Below, one piece after another: positions 25,849-35,364 of a stretch of DNA of 64,000 bases. Within the stretch, counting starts at the first letter, position 1, and every line of letters starts with the position of its first letter. Under the pieces are notes generated by a model. It made no database searches and was not told the origin of the DNA. It saw nothing but the letters and a program-made list of their open reading frames with translations. Location of the stretch: the NCBI GenBank assembly GCA_902522465.1, contig CABYVV010000004.1, positions 1 through 64,000 on the forward strand. The letters run 5' to 3'. The stretch is from an uncultured Alphaproteobacteria bacterium (GTDB lineage Bacteria > Pseudomonadota > Alphaproteobacteria > Methylaequorales > Methylaequoraceae). The position numbers were made by a program, and so were the translations under genes.

Positions 25849-26829
25849 ATGAAAAAAAGTGTTGCCATAATAGGAGCTGGTTTATCAGGAATCACTGTAG
25901 CCTCAAAAATTAGAGACAAGTTCGAAGTACAGGTCTTCGAAAAATCTAGAGGTGTTAGTGGAAGAATGTCAACTAGGAAAGATCCTCCTTTTGTTTTTGA
26001 TCATGGAGCACAATTTTTCAAAATTAAGTCTAAATGTTTTAAATATTTTCTTTCTGAACTATTTACTAAAAAAATTATTCAACCTTGGGAATTCAAATTA
26101 GCTTATTACGAGAAATATTCTTTAAAGAAAATAAAAGTAATAAAAAATTCAGATGAATTTTATGTTGGAGTTCCAAATATGGATGAAATTGTAAAATATA
26201 TATCTAAAGATTGTAATGTTATTTTAAATACAAAAATTGAAAGAATAATTAAAGAAAAAAATAAATGGTATCTATATGATCGAAACAGGAAATCTTTTGG
26301 TGAATACGATTGGGTTATATTGACTCTTCCAGCAAAGCAATCCTTAGAACTATTAGATAAAAAAATTTCTTTTTATCCATTAATAGAAAAAATTGAAATG
26401 ATGGGCTGTTTTTCCCTGATGGTTGGTATGAATGAAGCCATTCATTTAGACTTCGACGCTGCATTAATCGAACACAATGATGTTGCATGGTTAGCTTTAA
26501 ATGATTCAAAACCCTGTAGAATAAAAAAAAACTGTTTACTAATAAACTCTTCATACGATTATGCCGCTAAAAAAATCGACTCTCCGAAAGAAACAGTTCT
26601 AAAACATCTTCTAAATCAAGCAAATACTCTTATAAACTTTAAGTTATCAAATCTAAATATGACAAAAATTCATCAATGGAGATATGTTGAAGCAAAAAAG
26701 TCTCCCACTGAAAATTATTTTATTGATCGCACTAAAAATATCGCAGTTTGTGGTGATTGGTTTGTTAACAGTCGAGTCGAGGGTGCATTTCTAAGTGCAA
26801 ACGAACTCTCAAAAGATATGATGAATTAG
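25849..26829 (+). CDS. Renalase-like FAD-dependent oxidoreductase
   Basis: The N-terminal dinucleotide fold is SVAIIGAGLSGITVASKIRDKFEVQVFEKSRGVSGRMSTR, followed by FVFDHGAQFFKI, and the C-terminal FAD-binding region is NIAVCGDWFVNSRVEGAFLSANELSKDM. This arrangement, with KSRGVSGRMSTR and DHGAQ, is typical of the bacterial renalase-like amine oxidase superfamily. Some members oxidise misformed dihydronicotinamides; the activity here is not known. At 326 residues it is full length. A possible TATAAT lies near 25730 in the 137-bp upstream gap. Confidence 0.82.
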   Translation: MKKSVAIIGAGLSGITVASKIRDKFEVQVFEKSRGVSGRMSTRKDPPFVFDHGAQFFKIKSKCFKYFLSELFTKKIIQPWEFKLAYYEKYSLKKIKVIKNSDEFYVGVPNMDEIVKYISKDCNVILNTKIERIIKEKNKWYLYDRNRKSFGEYDWVILTLPAKQSLELLDKKISFYPLIEKIEMMGCFSLMVGMNEAIHLDFDAALIEHNDVAWLALNDSKPCRIKKNCLLINSSYDYAAKKIDSPKETVLKHLLNQANTLINFKLSNLNMTKIHQWRYVEAKKSPTENYFIDRTKNIAVCGDWFVNSRVEGAFLSANELSKDMMN

Positions 26830-26832
26830 AAA

Positions 26833-27342
26833 CTATAAATCTTTTGGTTTAACAAAGAAATTAATAATGGCTTTTGATTTTTCAATTTCATGCCACTCGT
26901 CACACTTAAAACTCACATCGAATAATGCTGATGTTGCATATTCTTCAATAGCACGTAAATAATGCTGATTATCATATCCACTAAAAAAGTTTTCAATTGA
27001 GCAAGATAAAAGGGGTTCATGCGAAACTATTAAGACTTTCTTTTTTTTCGCATTTAACATTACAGTGTCAAATATATCAATTCCTGAGGAGTGATAGAGA
27101 TTATCTAAATAATAAATTGAAGGATCGTTAGAAATGTTTTTAATTAATATTTTTAAAGTTTCTTTTGTTCTTCTTGATGGAGAGCAAAATATTTCATCAA
27201 ATGTCATTTCTTTTTCTCTTAAGAAATTTGAAATTTTTTCAGTCTTTCTTATACCCGTTACTGAAATTGATCTAGACATATCATCCCCATCAAAATTTTC
27301 CCAATCTGACTTAGCATGTCTTATTAATGAAAGATTCAGCAT
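26833..27342 (-). CDS. sixA: SixA-type phosphohistidine phosphatase
   Basis: The phosphatase RHG motif appears as LSLIRHAKSDWENF, typical of SixA, followed by FCSPSRRTKETLKIL and KVLIVSHEPLLS with the second catalytic His. The length of 169 residues is normal for SixA. The family removes phosphate from histidine in phosphorelay or PTS proteins. It converges with the renalase-like gene and starts 10 bp after the glycosyltransferase gene, which lies upstream on the same strand. Confidence 0.85.
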   Translation of the reverse strand: MLNLSLIRHAKSDWENFDGDDMSRSISVTGIRKTEKISNFLREKEMTFDEIFCSPSRRTKETLKILIKNISNDPSIYYLDNLYHSSGIDIFDTVMLNAKKKKVLIVSHEPLLSCSIENFFSGYDNQHYLRAIEEYATSALFDVSFKCDEWHEIEKSKAIINFFVKPKDL

Positions 27343-27352
27343 TAAAATTATG

Positions 27353-28048
27353 CTATTTGAAAATAAATTTTAAGATCACAAATAAAGCTCTAAGACCATC
27401 TTTAAATCTAATTTTTTTTCCTTCTTCAAATTTTCTGCCTGAATAACTTATTCCAACTTCATAAACATTTAAATTTAATTTTGAAATCTTCATTGTTATT
27501 TCACTCTCGATTCCAAAACCTTTCTCAGTTAACTTTAAACTTTTAAAAATTTCCTTTTTAATTAGTTTGTAGCAAGTTTGAGTATCCGAGAAATTCATAT
27601 TAGTAAAAATATTTATCAAAAAAGTTAAAAACTTATTAGCTATATAATTCCAGAAGTAAAGGACCCTTCTTTTTGAGCTGTTAAAAAATCTTGAACCATA
27701 AACAACCTCTGATTCATTCTCGAAAATTGGTATAATCATTTTTTTTATATCGTTGGGATTATATTCTAAATCTGCATCCTGAATTATAATATAATTTCCT
27801 TTGGTGTAGTCTAAGCCTTTAATTATAGCAGAACCTTTGCCAGAATTCTTTTGTTTGAAAACGGTTTTAATTGAATTATCTTTTATTTTCCTGAGAAATT
27901 CAGTGGTTCCATCAGATGATCCGTCGTCTACTATTATTATTTCGTAACTAAAGGGGAATTTACATTTTTTTATTTGCTTAAGAATCTCCTCAATTGTTTG
28001 AATTTCATTGAAGCACGGTATAATTATAGACAAGAAAAAGTTTTTCAT
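27353..28048 (-). CDS. Family 2 glycosyltransferase, dolichyl/polyprenyl-phosphate type
   Basis: The GT-A core reads LSIIIPCFNEIQTIEEILKQI, YEIIIVDDGSSDGTTEFL, NSGKGSAIIKGLDYTKGNYIIIQDADLEYNP and YKLIKKEIFKSL. That is the DPM1-like subgroup that loads mannose or glucose onto a polyprenyl phosphate. It has no C-terminal membrane helices, unlike the one at 16.1 kb. At 231 residues it is full length. It is probably co-transcribed with sixA. Confidence 0.85.
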   Translation of the reverse strand: MKNFFLSIIIPCFNEIQTIEEILKQIKKCKFPFSYEIIIVDDGSSDGTTEFLRKIKDNSIKTVFKQKNSGKGSAIIKGLDYTKGNYIIIQDADLEYNPNDIKKMIIPIFENESEVVYGSRFFNSSKRRVLYFWNYIANKFLTFLINIFTNMNFSDTQTCYKLIKKEIFKSLKLTEKGFGIESEITMKISKLNLNVYEVGISYSGRKFEEGKKIRFKDGLRALFVILKFIFK

Positions 28049-28129
28049 ATTTATATTTTGTTTTAATCATATAGTAAAATATAAAAAATCTAATGAGAAC
28101 TTTTAAAAAAATATTATAAACTTTCTTCA

Positions 28130-28534
28130 ATGATAAAAAAAAAAAATTTTAAAATTTTTATAATCTTCTTTATAATTATGAATTTCTTTAATTTATATTC
28201 CAAAGATCTTAGTTCAAAATTAAATATTTGCGCTGACGAAGTTGGTCCTATCTTAGAGTTTACAATTCCAGAGTTTAATGAGAAACCTAAAACAAAATTT
28301 CATTTTAAAATCTATAAACAAGAGGACAGAAATTCTGTTATCTCCATGAACGGAATTATTGAAAAGAAATCAAGCCCTATTGATGACACATATTTTTATT
28401 ATCAAGCAAAATCTATTTTAGAAAGTGAAAAAACCTCTATGATTAATTTTGAGTTCTATCCTCCTTCACATCTATTAATTCAAAGAGGAAACTCTCCTTT
28501 TAATGATCTTGTTTGTTGGAGAGATAATAATTAA
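28130..28534 (+). CDS. Small exported protein of unknown function
   Basis: A lysine-rich start and a hydrophobic run (MIKKKNFKIFIIFFIIMNFFNLYSKD) form a clear signal peptide, leaving a mature domain of about 108 residues. It has two cysteines, NICADE near the mature start and DLVCWRDN near the end, which could form a disulfide. No family is recognised. It stands alone between a divergent glycosyltransferase gene and a convergent permease gene. Confidence 0.6.
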   Translation: MIKKKNFKIFIIFFIIMNFFNLYSKDLSSKLNICADEVGPILEFTIPEFNEKPKTKFHFKIYKQEDRNSVISMNGIIEKKSSPIDDTYFYYQAKSILESEKTSMINFEFYPPSHLLIQRGNSPFNDLVCWRDNN

Positions 28535-28558
28535 ACTAATAATAATCTTAGATTAGTT
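28534..28558. terminator. Possible bidirectional hairpin between convergent genes
   Basis: AACTAAT and ATTAGTT form a 7-bp stem around an 11-base loop, spanning the stop codons of both convergent genes. Neither side has a strong T run, so termination is uncertain. Confidence 0.3.
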
Positions 28559-30248
28559 GAAGAGGATCTTTAAAATCTAAAATTTGAAAAAGTATAAACA
28601 CAATTAGGCCTGCAAAAATTAAGTAATATAAAGTAGGTATTACTGTTATGCGCAATGTATCCCCCTCTCTACCTAAAAGTCCAACTGTTGCTGAAGCAGC
28701 AACAACATTGTGAATTGCAATCATATTACCAGCCGCGGCACCAACACTTTGAGCAGCAACCATTAAAGCGCCCGATAAATTAAGTAAATTAGCTGTTTCA
28801 AATTGAAATTGACTCAACATCAAATTACTCACGGTATTTGATCCAGCTAAGAAAGCCCCTATTGCCCCGATTGTTGGAGCAATTATAGGATACATATTTC
28901 CCATAATACTTGACATGCTTTCAGCCATAGCAATAGGCATACTTACAGTTTCATTTACATTAATTCCAGAATTAATCATTATTCTAACAAGTGGCACAGT
29001 AAAAATTAAAACAAAAGTTGCTCCAAACAGTGTTTGTAGAGATTCAAAAAGTGCTCCTTTTATTTGATTCAAATTCATTTTGTGTAAAAAAAAAGTTATT
29101 ATACAAACTGCAAGCAATATCCCCCCAGGTAAATATAAAAGTTCCAAACTAGCACCGATATTTTTTTCATAAAGAATATCTTTAAATTGGAATGTAAAAG
29201 AACGAAGAAAAGATTTTAATGGTTCAAATGTTCTAGAAAAGACTAATAACAAAGCTAGTAAAATGTAGGGTAACCACGCCATGAAGTTGTTAATTTTTCT
29301 ATTAACTTCATTTTTCAAAGAAATCTTTACATTTCCAATCCAAGACTCTGGCCACATTGAAGAAGGTCTAAAATCCCATGAATCATTTGGTATTAGAAAT
29401 TTATTCTTTGTGGCGATTGTAACCAAAGTTAAACCAAATAATCCCCCAATAATTGATGGAAATTCTGGGCCCAAGAAAATACCCGTTAAAGCATATGGTA
29501 TTGTAAAACTTAAGGCTGCAAATATTGCAAATGGAAAAATAGAAAGTCCTTCCGTCCAAGATTTATTTTCACCAAAAAATCTTGTCATTATCATCACTAA
29601 CATCAAGGGCATGAATGTTCCGCATAAAGCGTGAATTATAGCCACCTCTGAGACAATTATGTTGAAAAAGGAATCCCATTCAAAATTATTCCGCTGAAGT
29701 CTTTCTGTAAGTGCAATCTTATCCAATCCTCCCTGAACACCAACAACAAGTGGAGTTCCAACTGCTCCGAATGATACTGGTGTTGACTGTATCATCATTC
29801 CAAAAACTACAGCTGCGAGAGCAGGAAAACCAACAGCCACCATTAGAGGGGCTGCAACTGCAGCGGGTGTACCAAATCCAGATGCACCTTCAATGAAACA
29901 CCCAAATAACCATGCTATTAAAATTACTTGTACACGTCTATCAGAACTTATTTCTGAAAAGCCTTTCCTGATAGTATGAATTGCTCCAGAATATTTAAGT
30001 GTATTTAAAAGTGTAATAGCTCCAAAAATAATCCAAAGAATACTTCCACAAATTATCAGACCTTGAAAAGCAGAGGCTAGAATTCTTCTACTTGTCATAC
30101 CCCACAAAAAATAAGCTATAAAGCAAGTAAACATAAAAACTGCTGGCATCGCAATTCTGGCTGGAATTCGAAAACCAACTAATAGGATTCCTGCTAAAAA
30201 TATTGGAGAAAAAGCAATTAAGCCAAGAAAATTTTCATTAATAATCAT
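28548..30248 (-). CDS. L-lactate permease family transporter
   Basis: The 566-residue protein has about twelve to fourteen hydrophobic helices. Typical family sequences are [76 protein letters not shown] and the near-C-terminal [26 protein letters not shown] and [32 protein letters not shown]. Members take up lactate or glycolate with protons. It is monocistronic as far as can be seen, so its place gives no further hint at substrate. Confidence 0.9.
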   Translation of the reverse strand: MIINENFLGLIAFSPIFLAGILLVGFRIPARIAMPAVFMFTCFIAYFLWGMTSRRILASAFQGLIICGSILWIIFGAITLLNTLKYSGAIHTIRKGFSEISSDRRVQVILIAWLFGCFIEGASGFGTPAAVAAPLMVAVGFPALAAVVFGMMIQSTPVSFGAVGTPLVVGVQGGLDKIALTERLQRNNFEWDSFFNIIVSEVAIIHALCGTFMPLMLVMIMTRFFGENKSWTEGLSIFPFAIFAALSFTIPYALTGIFLGPEFPSIIGGLFGLTLVTIATKNKFLIPNDSWDFRPSSMWPESWIGNVKISLKNEVNRKINNFMAWLPYILLALLLVFSRTFEPLKSFLRSFTFQFKDILYEKNIGASLELLYLPGGILLAVCIITFFLHKMNLNQIKGALFESLQTLFGATFVLIFTVPLVRIMINSGINVNETVSMPIAMAESMSSIMGNMYPIIAPTIGAIGAFLAGSNTVSNLMLSQFQFETANLLNLSGALMVAAQSVGAAAGNMIAIHNVVAASATVGLLGREGDTLRITVIPTLYYLIFAGLIVFILFQILDFKDPLQLI

Positions 30249-30388
30249 TAAATACTTTAATACTAATAAAACAATTTATGCATAAAAATAAATCATCAAG
30301 CAAGAATTTAAAAAAATATTATTCATTCATGATTTTTTTTTTTCTTTATCCTAGAATATTATTTAATCGAATATAATAAAATATCAAA

Positions 30389-30661
30389 ATGGATATATTT
30401 ATAGAAATTAGTATAAAAAAGACACTTGGTTATCTTGCTGCTTTCTGTACAACAGTGGCTTTTATTCCTCAAGTAATAAAAATTTGGGAAACAAAGAGTA
30501 CCAAAGATATTTCTCTTTTAATGTTTGTGATATTTACATTTGGTGTATTTTGCTGGTTAATTTATGGAATTTTGAATAATGATCATCCGTTGATTTTAGC
30601 AAACCTTTTAACGTTTGTTCTTTCAATGTATATTTTAATTCAAAAGATATTAAATAAATAA
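30389..30661 (+). CDS. SemiSWEET sugar transporter
   Basis: A 90-residue, three-helix protein with the PQ-loop motif TTVAFIPQVIKIWETKSTKDISLLMF and the following FCWLIYGILNNDHPLILANLLTFVLS. This is the single repeat of the SWEET family, which dimerises to make a sugar uniporter in the inner membrane. It stands alone; a hairpin lies 80 bp downstream. The sugar is unknown. Confidence 0.88.
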   Translation: MDIFIEISIKKTLGYLAAFCTTVAFIPQVIKIWETKSTKDISLLMFVIFTFGVFCWLIYGILNNDHPLILANLLTFVLSMYILIQKILNK

Positions 30662-30740
30662 AATTATTCATAAAAGATCTCTCTCCACATTAATTTCTCA
30701 AGGAAATAAAGGCGGTCTAAGGAATTCTTAAGAAATTTGG

Positions 30741-30781
30741 AAGACTAGAACTTAAAGAAAAGCTTCGAACATTCTAGTCTT
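30741..30781. terminator. Stem-loop with a 10-bp perfect stem
   Basis: AAGACTAGAA pairs with TTCTAGTCTT around a 21-base loop. On the + strand the stem is followed by TATTTTTC, fitting termination of the SemiSWEET transcript. On the - strand it includes the stop codon of the MlaC-like gene, so it may serve both directions. Confidence 0.6.
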
Positions 30782-31715
30782 TATTTTTCAATTTAGTATT
30801 TTGTCTTTTTAGTGCATTTATAAGTTCATCTATATTTTCATTGCTTATAAAAGAACTAAACTCCGATTTCTTTGTTGCGATTTCACTCACAGAACCTGCT
30901 AATAGTACATCAAATATCTTCCATGTTTTGCCTTTCTTGGATAACAAATAATCAATTTTAACATCATCGTCATCAATGATCTTTAATTTTGTTTGAACTA
31001 GAAAAAAATTTCTTTTTAATTCTTTACTACCTAAATTTTCAAAAGACACATTAATAATTTTCTTAAATCGCTTGATATAATTTCTGACGACATACTCACC
31101 AAAAACCAAAGATATTTCTTCTTGCTTATTTTTATTGATACTTTTCCATTTACTACCAATTATCATGGAAATCATTTTTTCAATATTATATGTTTTATTG
31201 ATCAAATCCTTCATTAAAATATAATTATCGAAATTCTGCTCATGTAACTTCTTAAGTCCATTATGTAATTTATTAATCGTATCTGTAGGTTTTTCATTAA
31301 TTATATTTGCCTTGATGTTATTATCTTGTTTCAAAATATTTCTTTTTGTTATTCCTTCTTCATTTTTTTTTGTTTTGGTAATTTTCTTATTATTTTGATC
31401 ATTTTTTACGGACAACGTTTTTGTTTTTTCTTTTTCATTTACATTTATGTTAGATTCCAAATTACTCTGAGATGTTTTTAATTGTTCTTTTTCGACTTCA
31501 TTATTTTTATTTATATTATTAAGATTTGTTGAGATTTTTTCTTCATCCAAAATTTTTTCCTCTTTATTAACAGAAACAATTGCGTTGTCATTTTTCATTT
31601 GTTCGTTTTCAACTTTATTTGAATAAATTAAAGCTAGTGAAGATAATATTACAAATACAATAAAAAATATTGGTATACTTCTTTTTCTTATAAATGATAT
31701 AAATTTACTTTCCAT
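30774..31715 (-). CDS. MlaC/Ttg2D-like protein with membrane anchor and long charged linker
   Basis: The C-terminal 180 residues, from KLHNGLKKLHEQNFDNYILMKDLINKTYNIEKMISMIIGSKWKSINKNKQEEISLVFGEYVVRNYIKRF to KKGKTWKIFDVLLAGSVSEIATKKSEFSSFI, have the shape of MlaC/Ttg2D periplasmic phospholipid carriers. Ahead of it are one membrane helix (SIPIFFIVFVILSSLALIYS) and a Lys/Asn/Glu-rich linker of about 110 residues. Normal MlaC has only a cleaved signal. I prefer ATG 31715 (MESKFISF) to the ORF-track TTG at 31772. No other mla gene is adjacent. Confidence 0.75.
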   Translation of the reverse strand: MESKFISFIRKRSIPIFFIVFVILSSLALIYSNKVENEQMKNDNAIVSVNKEEKILDEEKISTNLNNINKNNEVEKEQLKTSQSNLESNINVNEKEKTKTLSVKNDQNNKKITKTKKNEEGITKRNILKQDNNIKANIINEKPTDTINKLHNGLKKLHEQNFDNYILMKDLINKTYNIEKMISMIIGSKWKSINKNKQEEISLVFGEYVVRNYIKRFKKIINVSFENLGSKELKRNFFLVQTKLKIIDDDDVKIDYLLSKKGKTWKIFDVLLAGSVSEIATKKSEFSSFISNENIDELINALKRQNTKLKNKD

Positions 31716-32232
31716 ATTTTTTATTTTAAACAATTTTACATCATTTAAATGATTTATTTTATAATATATCAAAATTATTTTTTATTTATTTAATTTCTTT
31801 GAAAAGTGCTTACAAAAACTTTTCACTTTTTATCATTGATCTTTGATATATTAATTATTTTCTTCAATCAATTTGATAAGTAATAAAATTAATTAAGTAA
31901 AATTATTTACTTTCAAACACACTTAAAAATCAAGGATGTCTATTTTTAATTTATAATACCACTCTAGATCATTAATTTACATACATATTACTTTATTTGT
32001 GTGTATACACACATATATCTGGCATTTTTAAGGGGTCTCTAATCTGCAGAGTATGCGTGGTTTTAATGATAGTTAGTAGAGACTTTAATAGTGAAAAATC
32101 AATAAATTTGTTATTTGCTAAACAAATAATATTTTAGGATCTTTTTCAACTATTAGTTTCTAGCAGACTTTTTTTTTAAAATTTACGTTATTCTATTTTT
32201 ATATTTTTTAAAATAAAACATATGCTATTAAT
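31716..32232. other. 517-bp gene-free region upstream of gmd
   Basis: Nothing coding is visible on either strand. Most of it is very AT-rich. It contains a perfect 16-bp palindrome, TGTGTGTATACACACA, at 32000-32015 and, right after it, a small less AT-rich patch (CTGGCATTTTTAAGGGGTCTAATCTGCAGAGTATGCGTGG). The region probably holds the promoters of the divergent gmd and MlaC-like genes. A small RNA is possible but not supported by a clear structure. Confidence 0.5.
32000..32015. promoter_or_regulatory. Perfect 16-bp palindrome, possible operator
   Basis: TGTGTGTATACACACA is its own reverse complement. It is about 220 bp before the gmd start, in the longest spacer of the window. Alternating purine-pyrimidine runs can also arise by chance or slippage, so operator function is only a suggestion. 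Confidence 0.35.
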
Positions 32233-33285
32233 ATGATTATGAAAAAAATTGCTTTAATTACTGGAGTGACTGGACAGGATGGTTCATATTTATCTGAATT
32301 TTTGCTAAATAAGAATTACATTGTTCATGGGGTAAAAAGAAGATCATCTATCATCAATACAGAGAGGATTGATCATCTATATGTTGATCCTTTAGAAAAA
32401 AAAACCAACTTTAAACTTCACTATGGCGATCTTACAGATGCGACAAATTTATTAAGATTAGTTTCTGAAATAAAACCAACCGAAATTTATAATTTAGCAG
32501 CACAAAGTCATGTTATGGTTAGTTTTGAAACACCCGAATATACTGCCAACGCAGATGCAATTGGAACCTTACGTTTATTAGAGGCGATCAAAGTTCTTGG
32601 GCGCACAAAAAAAACTAAATTTTATCAAGCTTCAACATCTGAACTTTTTGGAAACTCAAATAAGAAGAAACAAAATGAAAAAACTCCCTTTTGTCCACAA
32701 AGTCCTTATGCTGTCGCCAAACTATATTCTTATTGGATCACAAAAAATTATAGAGATGCGTATGGTATTTTTGCATCAAATGGTATTTTATTTAATCACG
32801 AAGGACCAACAAGAGGAGAAAACTTTGTAACAAGAAAAATTACAATGGGAATCGCTGAGATAATTTCTAAGAAGAGAAAGAAAATTTACCTAGGAAATCT
32901 AGAATCAAAAAGAGACTGGGGTCATGTAAAAGATTACGTAAATGGGATATGGAAAATATTACAATATAAAAAGCCCGACGACTTTGTATTGGCTACAGGA
33001 AAGACATATTCCGTAAGAGATTTTGTTGAAGCAGCATTCGAAGTTGTAGACATAAAAATAAAGTGGATTGGAAAGGGATTAAATGAAAAAGGAATTAATC
33101 AAAACGATGGAAAAATTCTAGTTGAAATCGATAAACAATATTACAGGCCCTTGGAAGTTCACTATCTTTGTGGAGATTCAACTAAAGCAAAAAGAAAACT
33201 TAGCTGGAAATGTAATATTTCATTTAAGACATTAGTGAAAGAAATGGTATTAAACGACTTAAAAAGAAATAGAATTAATCAGTGA
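32233..33285 (+). CDS. gmd: GDP-mannose 4,6-dehydratase
   Basis: The protein has 350 residues with [35 protein letters not shown] as Rossmann motif, [34 protein letters not shown], the Ser-Glu pair in [11 protein letters not shown], and the catalytic Tyr-x3-Lys in [26 protein letters not shown] is also characteristic. The enzyme makes GDP-4-keto-6-deoxy-D-mannose, the branch point to fucose, rhamnose and perosamine. Either ATG 32233 or ATG 32239 may be used. The stop overlaps the manC GTG start by four bases (GTGA). Confidence 0.95.
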   Translation: MIMKKIALITGVTGQDGSYLSEFLLNKNYIVHGVKRRSSIINTERIDHLYVDPLEKKTNFKLHYGDLTDATNLLRLVSEIKPTEIYNLAAQSHVMVSFETPEYTANADAIGTLRLLEAIKVLGRTKKTKFYQASTSELFGNSNKKKQNEKTPFCPQSPYAVAKLYSYWITKNYRDAYGIFASNGILFNHEGPTRGENFVTRKITMGIAEIISKKRKKIYLGNLESKRDWGHVKDYVNGIWKILQYKKPDDFVLATGKTYSVRDFVEAAFEVVDIKIKWIGKGLNEKGINQNDGKILVEIDKQYYRPLEVHYLCGDSTKAKRKLSWKCNISFKTLVKEMVLNDLKRNRINQ

Positions 33286-34676
33286 AAAAAATTACTCCTA
33301 TAATTTTGTCTGGGGGAATTGGTTCAAGATTATGGCCTCTATCAACAGAAAATTTTCCGAAACAATTCCTAAACTTACCGTTCACGGCGAAATACAATTT
33401 ATTTGAACAGACATTACTGGGAATAAAAAACAAGAAGATTTTTAGTAAACCAATCATTATTTGCTCAGAGAAACATAAATTTTTAATTCTTGATAGTCTA
33501 AAAAAAATTAATCAACCATTTTCCGATATTATAGTAGAAAAACTTTCTAAAAATACTGCAACATCTGTCTTACTTGGTGTATGTCGATCCTTGCAAAAGG
33601 AGAAGGCAAAATATTCACTAGTGCTTCCGTCTGATCATTATATTCCAAGAAGAAATTATTCAACTTTAGTTCCTAATAAGTTTGAGTCAATAAATGGACA
33701 TATTATATTTGGCATTAAGCCTAATTTTGAATCTACAGATTATGGATATATAAACTTTAAAAGCTCTAAAAAAAAAATAAAAGAAGTTAAAGAATTTTTT
33801 GAAAAACCGAATAAACTCGACGCAAAAAAATATATTTCGAAGGGTTTTTTTTGGAACTCTGGAATTTTTCTTATTAATAATAAAAAACTTTTAGAGGACT
33901 TTAAAAAGTATCACTCAAAAATATTGATTTTGTGTAAAAAAATAATTTCGGAATTATCACAGGACCTTGATTTTTTGGAGACAGATCTCAAACTAATGAA
34001 AAAATTACCTGAAATTTCATTTGATAAAGCTATTCTCGAAAAAAATGATTGTAATTTTATGATAAAGTTTAAACAGACTTGGAACGATATTGGCTCTTGG
34101 AAAACGTTGTCAGATTTATCAAAAAAAAATCAAAAACTAAATTTAAGTACAAATATTTTTAATAATTCAAGAAATTCAAATATTGTTAGCGACAAAAAGA
34201 ACAATATACTTAACGATGTTAACGATATAATAGTTGTCTGCAAAAAAGACTCTGTTTTGGTCAGTTCAAAAAAAAATGTCAACAAAATCAAAGATATAAT
34301 AAATGATAAAAAAAACCAAAATTTTGATTATTCTCAAAGCATATTCTATAAGCCATGGGGACATTATGAGATATTTGTTACTTCATCAAATTACTTGGTA
34401 AAAAAACTTACTATAAAACCTAAGCATAGATTGTCATTACAATTTCACAAACACAGGTCTGAACATTGGGTTGTTGTTGAAGGCATCGCGCAAATAACCA
34501 AAGGAAAACAGAAAGAGATTTTAAAAAAAAATCAATCTACTTTTATTTCAGTTGGTCAGATTCATTGCATTGAAAATATAGGTAGAAGAGAATTAGAAAT
34601 AATTGAAATACAAATGGGCAGTATATTAAAAGAATCGGATATTGTTCGTTTAGACGATCCATATAAAAGAGATTGA
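33282..34676 (+). CDS. manC: Mannose-1-phosphate guanylyltransferase / mannose-6-phosphate isomerase
   Basis: This 464-residue two-domain enzyme begins with [27 protein letters not shown], the nucleotidyltransferase signature, and has VLPSDHYI. The C-terminal cupin, [49 protein letters not shown], is the type II phosphomannose-isomerase domain. It makes GDP-mannose, the substrate of Gmd just upstream. The start is GTG, placed inside the gmd stop, which shows tight coupling. The product can feed both mannose transfer and deoxysugar synthesis. Confidence 0.93.
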   Translation: MKKITPIILSGGIGSRLWPLSTENFPKQFLNLPFTAKYNLFEQTLLGIKNKKIFSKPIIICSEKHKFLILDSLKKINQPFSDIIVEKLSKNTATSVLLGVCRSLQKEKAKYSLVLPSDHYIPRRNYSTLVPNKFESINGHIIFGIKPNFESTDYGYINFKSSKKKIKEVKEFFEKPNKLDAKKYISKGFFWNSGIFLINNKKLLEDFKKYHSKILILCKKIISELSQDLDFLETDLKLMKKLPEISFDKAILEKNDCNFMIKFKQTWNDIGSWKTLSDLSKKNQKLNLSTNIFNNSRNSNIVSDKKNNILNDVNDIIVVCKKDSVLVSSKKNVNKIKDIINDKKNQNFDYSQSIFYKPWGHYEIFVTSSNYLVKKLTIKPKHRLSLQFHKHRSEHWVVVEGIAQITKGKQKEILKKNQSTFISVGQIHCIENIGRRELEIIEIQMGSILKESDIVRLDDPYKRD

Positions 34677-35252
34677 TCAAAATTTAATAAAGTAAAAAAT
34701 AATCCCAAGTAATAAAAGGATATAGCTAACTACAAATATATTTTTTCTAATATAATCTACTGATTTTTCTCCATATTTAAATATTAAATAAGAAACCAAA
34801 AAAAACCTAAGACCACGAGACAAAAATGAGAAAACAATAAATAAAAAAAAGTTAATACCAACTATTCCAGATGCTATACAAGTTACTTTATATGGGAATG
34901 GTGAAAAACCCCCTATCAATATAATTATTATCCCTAAATTAAAATATTCATTTTTAAATTCTTGAATGTAAAGTGTAATTTGAGGATATGAAACTTCTAA
35001 AATTGGTTCAAGCTGAGTCCAAAAAAAGGATCCAAGAAAATATGCAACTACTCCGCCAACAACTGAATAAATTGTAACCCATAATGATAAATTAATGAAT
35101 TTTTTTGTTGCTATTATATAAGGGACAAGAAATGGATCTGTTGGTAGTGGAAAAAAAATAGATTCGATAAAAGAAATAAAATAAATGATCCACTTAGATT
35201 TTTTTTTTCTGCAAAATTCTATCAAACCATTGTAAATGCTATCTATTTTCAT
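34677..35252 (-). CDS. YqaA-type DedA-superfamily (SNARE-associated) membrane protein
   Basis: The 191-residue membrane protein carries WIIYFISFIESIFFPLPTDPFLVPYIIATKKFINLSLWVTIYSVVGGVVAYFLGSFFW and GGFSPFPYKVTCIASGIVGINFFLF. These are the re-entrant-loop regions of the YqaA/DedA superfamily, recently linked to lipid scrambling or undecaprenyl-phosphate recycling. The exact role of the YqaA branch is unknown. It directly abuts manC in convergent orientation, with no spacer. Confidence 0.83.
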   Translation of the reverse strand: MKIDSIYNGLIEFCRKKKSKWIIYFISFIESIFFPLPTDPFLVPYIIATKKFINLSLWVTIYSVVGGVVAYFLGSFFWTQLEPILEVSYPQITLYIQEFKNEYFNLGIIIILIGGFSPFPYKVTCIASGIVGINFFLFIVFSFLSRGLRFFLVSYLIFKYGEKSVDYIRKNIFVVSYILLLLGIIFYFIKF

Positions 35253-35364
35253 ATTAATATCTTCTTATACCATTATTATTATAAAAAATTTATTCTTTTA
35301 ATACTGTACTATTAATTAGCTTAACAGTCTTGTAAAGTACACTATATTAACTTACAGATATTTT

